A stretch of 9,149 nucleotides of DNA. It comes from UBA6544 sp049601975 (lineage in GTDB: Bacteria > Pseudomonadota > Alphaproteobacteria > UBA8366). The stretch is from the NCBI GenBank assembly GCA_049601975.1, contig JBMYRC010000156.1, positions 1-9,149 of the forward strand, written 5' to 3'. Position 1 is the stretch's first letter; every line of letters begins with the position of its first letter. Both the position numbers and the translations under genes were made by a program. Below are positions 6,772-9,149 of this stretch, in pieces. The notes under the pieces are model-generated. The model searched no databases and had not been told where the DNA came from. It saw only the letters and a list, made by a program, of their open reading frames with translations.

Positions 6772-7236
6772 TCAAACGTCCCGGGTATTCTCCACCGACC
6801 GTGTCGCTCCATGAATTTCTAGGTTGCCGTGGTTTCGCAACAAGATCTGGCGGATCGCCGATATCCGCCACTCATCGTCGACTTGCAAAAAGCCGAATTC
6901 ATAGCATCCGTAAGAATGAAAGAACGCATCATTCCGTCCGTCGAAATCCGGATGGAAGCGATGGATGATGTAGTTGCACCAACCCCGCGCGGAGGCATCG
7001 TCGATCTCCGCCCGCAAGTTCAGAAAATTATGCTGCATGTCGAGCGCAGAGAGGGCTGCCTCTCGTTGCGCCACGTATCGGTCGCCCGATATCTCTTCCG
7101 GTTCCACATCGCGGAAAGAGGAATAATCCGTCCAAACCGTATCAGCGAGACACGACCGCATCGCCTTCCAGTCCTTCTCGTCGAAGGACCGGAAAAACCG
7201 GCACAGCAGGTCGTTGAGCGCGTCCCGATCAGCCAT
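6772..7236 (-). CDS. SnoaL/NTF2-like family protein
   Basis: A 154-aa small alpha+beta barrel (SnoaL_4-like). The N-terminal helix pattern DALNDLLCRFFRSFDEKDWKAM, then LADTVWTDYS and a late beta-rich part ending in DDEWRISAIRQILLRNHGN, is typical of the fold. Members act as isomerases, dehydratases or binding proteins for small molecules; no catalytic residues can be assigned securely. It is the last gene of the LLM - quinone reductase - SnoaL operon. ATG 7236 uses an AGGA site that overlaps the TAG stop of the upstream gene 8 nt away, so translation is probably coupled. Confidence 0.75.
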   Translation of the reverse strand: MADRDALNDLLCRFFRSFDEKDWKAMRSCLADTVWTDYSSFRDVEPEEISGDRYVAQREAALSALDMQHNFLNLRAEIDDASARGWCNYIIHRFHPDFDGRNDAFFHSYGCYEFGFLQVDDEWRISAIRQILLRNHGNLEIHGATRSVENTRDV

Positions 7237-7244
7237 GCATCTTC

Positions 7245-8207
7245 CTAAGCGGTCAGCAGAATCTTTCCAAAGTGCTGATTGTCTTTCATGTATTGATGCG
7301 CCTCGACCGCTTCCTCCAGCGGGAAGGCCGTATCGATGGGGATCGACAGATCACCCGCCTCAAGGGCACCCCAGAGATCGGCTTTCATCAGACGAATAAT
7401 CTCGGCGACTTCTTCCTCACTGCGGGTGCGGAAGGTGACACCGATATAGTCGATGCGCCGGGCTGCGTGCAGATCGAAATCGAGCTCACCCTTGAACCCA
7501 CCGAGACGACCGACATTTACGATCCGCCCGAGAATACGGGTGGCTTTCAGATTGTCGTTCATCACGCCGCCAGAAACTTGGTCGACGATCAGGTCGACCC
7601 CCTTGCCATCGGTCGCCTCCAATACTTTGTCGGCCCAATCTGGGCTTTTCGAATCGAGCGCCATGTCCGCGCCATATTCGGTCAGCTTGGCGCGACGGCC
7701 TTCATGGGTCGACGTCCCAATGACAAGACCTGCCCCCATGGACTTGGCGATCTGCATTCCAAGAATGCCGACACCGGAGCTCGCACCTTGAATCAATACG
7801 CTATCGCCTTTCTCCAACCGGCCTGCGGTCACAATCGCGTTGTGCATGGTCTGCAGGGAGACCGGAAGCGTCGCCGCTTGCTCCAAGCTCATATTATTGC
7901 CGGGCACTTTCCAGGCGCGCCCCGCAACTGTCACCGCATACTCCGCATACGCGCCGCCACCGGTACACATCACCCGGTCGCCGACCGACAACTCAGTAAC
8001 GCCATCGCCGAGAGCCGCAACTTCGCCTGACCATTCGCGGCCACCAACACCGCCGCCGGTAAATCCTCGTGCCCCCTGCAGCGCCAACAGATCGGCTCGA
8101 TTAAGCCCCGCAGCCGCAACTTTGATCAGGACTTCTCCCGCCTTCGGTTCCGGTTGCGGTACGTCCTTTATCTCCAGTCCATTTTCCGTGATGACAGCAG
8201 CCTTCAT
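7245..8207 (-). CDS. NADPH:quinone oxidoreductase, PIG3-like (MDR family, zinc-free)
   Basis: A 320-aa medium-chain dehydrogenase/reductase. The N-terminal GroES-like domain (1 to about 125) holds AGLNRADLLALQG and GREWSGEVAALG. The Rossmann domain (about 125-265) has the nucleotide loop LIQGASSGVGILGMQIAK and GVDLIVDQVSGG. The C-terminus HQYMKDNQHFGKILL is typical of quinone reductase/PIG3 enzymes. The zinc ligands of alcohol dehydrogenases are absent, so an NADPH-dependent quinone or enone reductase is expected in the cytosol. Start ATG 8207 has an AAGGAG site. It is the middle gene of the operon, 42 nt after the LLM gene. Confidence 0.9.
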   Translation of the reverse strand: MKAAVITENGLEIKDVPQPEPKAGEVLIKVAAAGLNRADLLALQGARGFTGGGVGGREWSGEVAALGDGVTELSVGDRVMCTGGGAYAEYAVTVAGRAWKVPGNNMSLEQAATLPVSLQTMHNAIVTAGRLEKGDSVLIQGASSGVGILGMQIAKSMGAGLVIGTSTHEGRRAKLTEYGADMALDSKSPDWADKVLEATDGKGVDLIVDQVSGGVMNDNLKATRILGRIVNVGRLGGFKGELDFDLHAARRIDYIGVTFRTRSEEEVAEIIRLMKADLWGALEAGDLSIPIDTAFPLEEAVEAHQYMKDNQHFGKILLTA

Positions 8208-8249
8208 GGCCTTTTCTCCTTAACGATTGTGATGCGCAAGTCCGCCCGG

Positions 8250-9089
8250 TTAACCGAGCAGCGGCGCGAAAGTATCCAAGCTTCGTAAAATTTCATCCCG
8301 CTTTAATCCGGGGAACTGTAGTAGACCGCGCTCGATTCCCGCGGCTTCGTAGCGCGCGATCTCGTCTTTCTCATGCGGCAATCGAAACACCGTGACGGAG
8401 AGCGTCGCCGGATCGCGACCGGCCTCCGCGGCAATGCGATGCAAGCGCGCCATGTCTTTCTCCGGATTGAAGCCATGGGTGGGCCGTGGGAACCAACCAT
8501 CGCAATACTCGACGACACGGCGCAACGTATGATCCGTCTCGCCGCCCAGCAGCAAGGGCGGGTGCGGCTTCTGCATCGGTTTCGGGTAGCACCAAACGGG
8601 CCCGAAATCGACAAACTCGCCGTGGTATTCGGAGTCCTCTTCGGTCCACAGCGTCTTCATCGCCAGCACGTGTTCCCGCAGTTGTGCAAAGCGGGTCTCA
8701 TAGACGACGCCGTGATTGTTCATCTCGCCGACATTCCAGCCGCCGCCCATGCCCAAGATGAAACGACCTTCGGACAGCACATCCAGCGTGGCGACGGTTT
8801 TCGCGAGCAAAATCGGATCGTGCTGCGGGACCAGGCAAATTCCGGTGCCGACCGTCAGCCGTTTAGTCACCGCCGCTGCCGCCATGCAGGCAGTGAACGG
8901 GTCCATCATCTCGGCATAGCTTTTCGGCATCCGCTCGGTGCAACCACGGAATGTCTTCTCGGTATTCACCGGGATGTGCGTGTGCTCGGGAATGAAAAGC
9001 GATTCGAAGCCACGCGCTTCCAATTCAGAGGCCAGCTCCTGGACGCGCATTCCTTTATCGGATGCGGGAAATATCACGCCGATTTTCAT
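8250..9089 (-). CDS. LLM class F420-dependent oxidoreductase (Rv2161c-like), paralogue of the 1860-2699 gene
   Basis: A 279-aa luciferase-like protein, the same length as the first LLM gene and alignable to it without gaps. Shared blocks include PEHTHIP (34-40), VGTGICLVPQ (80-89), MGGGWNVGEMNNHG (114-127) and LGGETDHTL (181-189). The region 41-60 differs strongly and may set substrate choice. ATG 9089 has a GGAGAG site. It is the first visible gene of an operon with a quinone reductase and a SnoaL-like protein. F420 or FMN use cannot be decided from sequence alone. Confidence 0.9.
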   Translation of the reverse strand: MKIGVIFPASDKGMRVQELASELEARGFESLFIPEHTHIPVNTEKTFRGCTERMPKSYAEMMDPFTACMAAAAVTKRLTVGTGICLVPQHDPILLAKTVATLDVLSEGRFILGMGGGWNVGEMNNHGVVYETRFAQLREHVLAMKTLWTEEDSEYHGEFVDFGPVWCYPKPMQKPHPPLLLGGETDHTLRRVVEYCDGWFPRPTHGFNPEKDMARLHRIAAEAGRDPATLSVTVFRLPHEKDEIARYEAAGIERGLLQFPGLKRDEILRSLDTFAPLLG

Positions 9090-9102
9090 TGGCTCTCTCC
9101 GT

Positions 9103-9149
9103 TCAGATGGCGTTAAGGAAGGTCTTGTCCGCTAGCCGCCTTCGATGGC
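9103..9149 (-). CDS. Possible C-terminal tail of an upstream gene (partial)
   Basis: One minus-strand frame is open from the right edge to TGA at 9105-9103, reading HRRRLADKTFLNAI. It ends 13 nt before the LLM start, as expected for an upstream operon gene. The segment is too short to identify, and chance openness is quite possible. Confidence 0.2.
   Translation of the reverse strand, partial: HRRRLADKTFLNAI

Noticed and set aside
8373..9116. 247-codon plus-strand ORF opposite the LLM gene
   Set aside because: It is an antisense shadow of a fully recognisable LLM protein. Long antisense frames are common in GC-rich DNA.

Overview
The window looks like chromosomal DNA of a moderately GC-rich alphaproteobacterium, probably a marine or soil Rhodospirillales-like lineage. 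This rests on codon use, several F420/flavin-type luciferase-like (LLM) oxidoreductases, the Pap/MDR/SnoaL-like gene types, and a palindromic repeat of the CCCCTCACCC...GGGTGAGGGG kind that is common in that class. The taxonomic assignment is inference from gene content.

The main result is that two genes cut short by an in-frame TGA are best read as selenoprotein genes. (1) On the minus strand at 1850-1149, an alkylmercury-lyase (MerB-like) protein carries TGA at codon 156. This is the position that aligns, without gaps, to catalytic Cys159 of classical MerB. The TGA is followed at once by a perfect 8-bp hairpin with a GGUC loop, closely resembling the E. coli fdhF SECIS apex. (2) On the minus strand at 4138-3440, a glutathione S-transferase carries TGA at codon 13, exactly where the family has the N-terminal catalytic Cys of the C-P-[FWY]-x-Q-R motif. 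A weaker SECIS-like stem-loop follows. Standard gene calling splits the first into a 155-aa protein plus a 75-aa 'orphan', and starts the second late at a GTG, removing its active site.

Layout. 1-1122 (-): amidohydrolase with an internal deletion/frameshift, running off the left edge. 1149-1850 (-): Sec-containing MerB-like protein. 1860-2699 (-): LLM oxidoreductase. These three form one operon, transcribed LLM, MerB-like, amidohydrolase. 2802-3353 (+): NADPH-dependent FMN reductase, divergent from that operon. 3375-3431: palindromic repeat/terminator between convergent genes. 3440-4138 (-): Sec-containing GST. 4241-5242 (+): a different, longer LLM protein, followed by 5270-6754 (+), a two-domain PPK2 polyphosphate:AMP phosphotransferase. 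6772-9089 (-): a second three-gene operon of LLM, then PIG3-like quinone oxidoreductase, then SnoaL/NTF2-like protein.

How the genes may work together: three LLM flavin/deazaflavin enzymes, an FMN reductase, a quinone oxidoreductase, an amidohydrolase, a GST and a MerB-like lyase suggest an accessory catabolic or detoxification region acting on small organic or organometallic xenobiotics. No substrate can be named from the sequence. The two selenoproteins require selA/selB/selC/selD elsewhere in the genome, and none of these is in this window.
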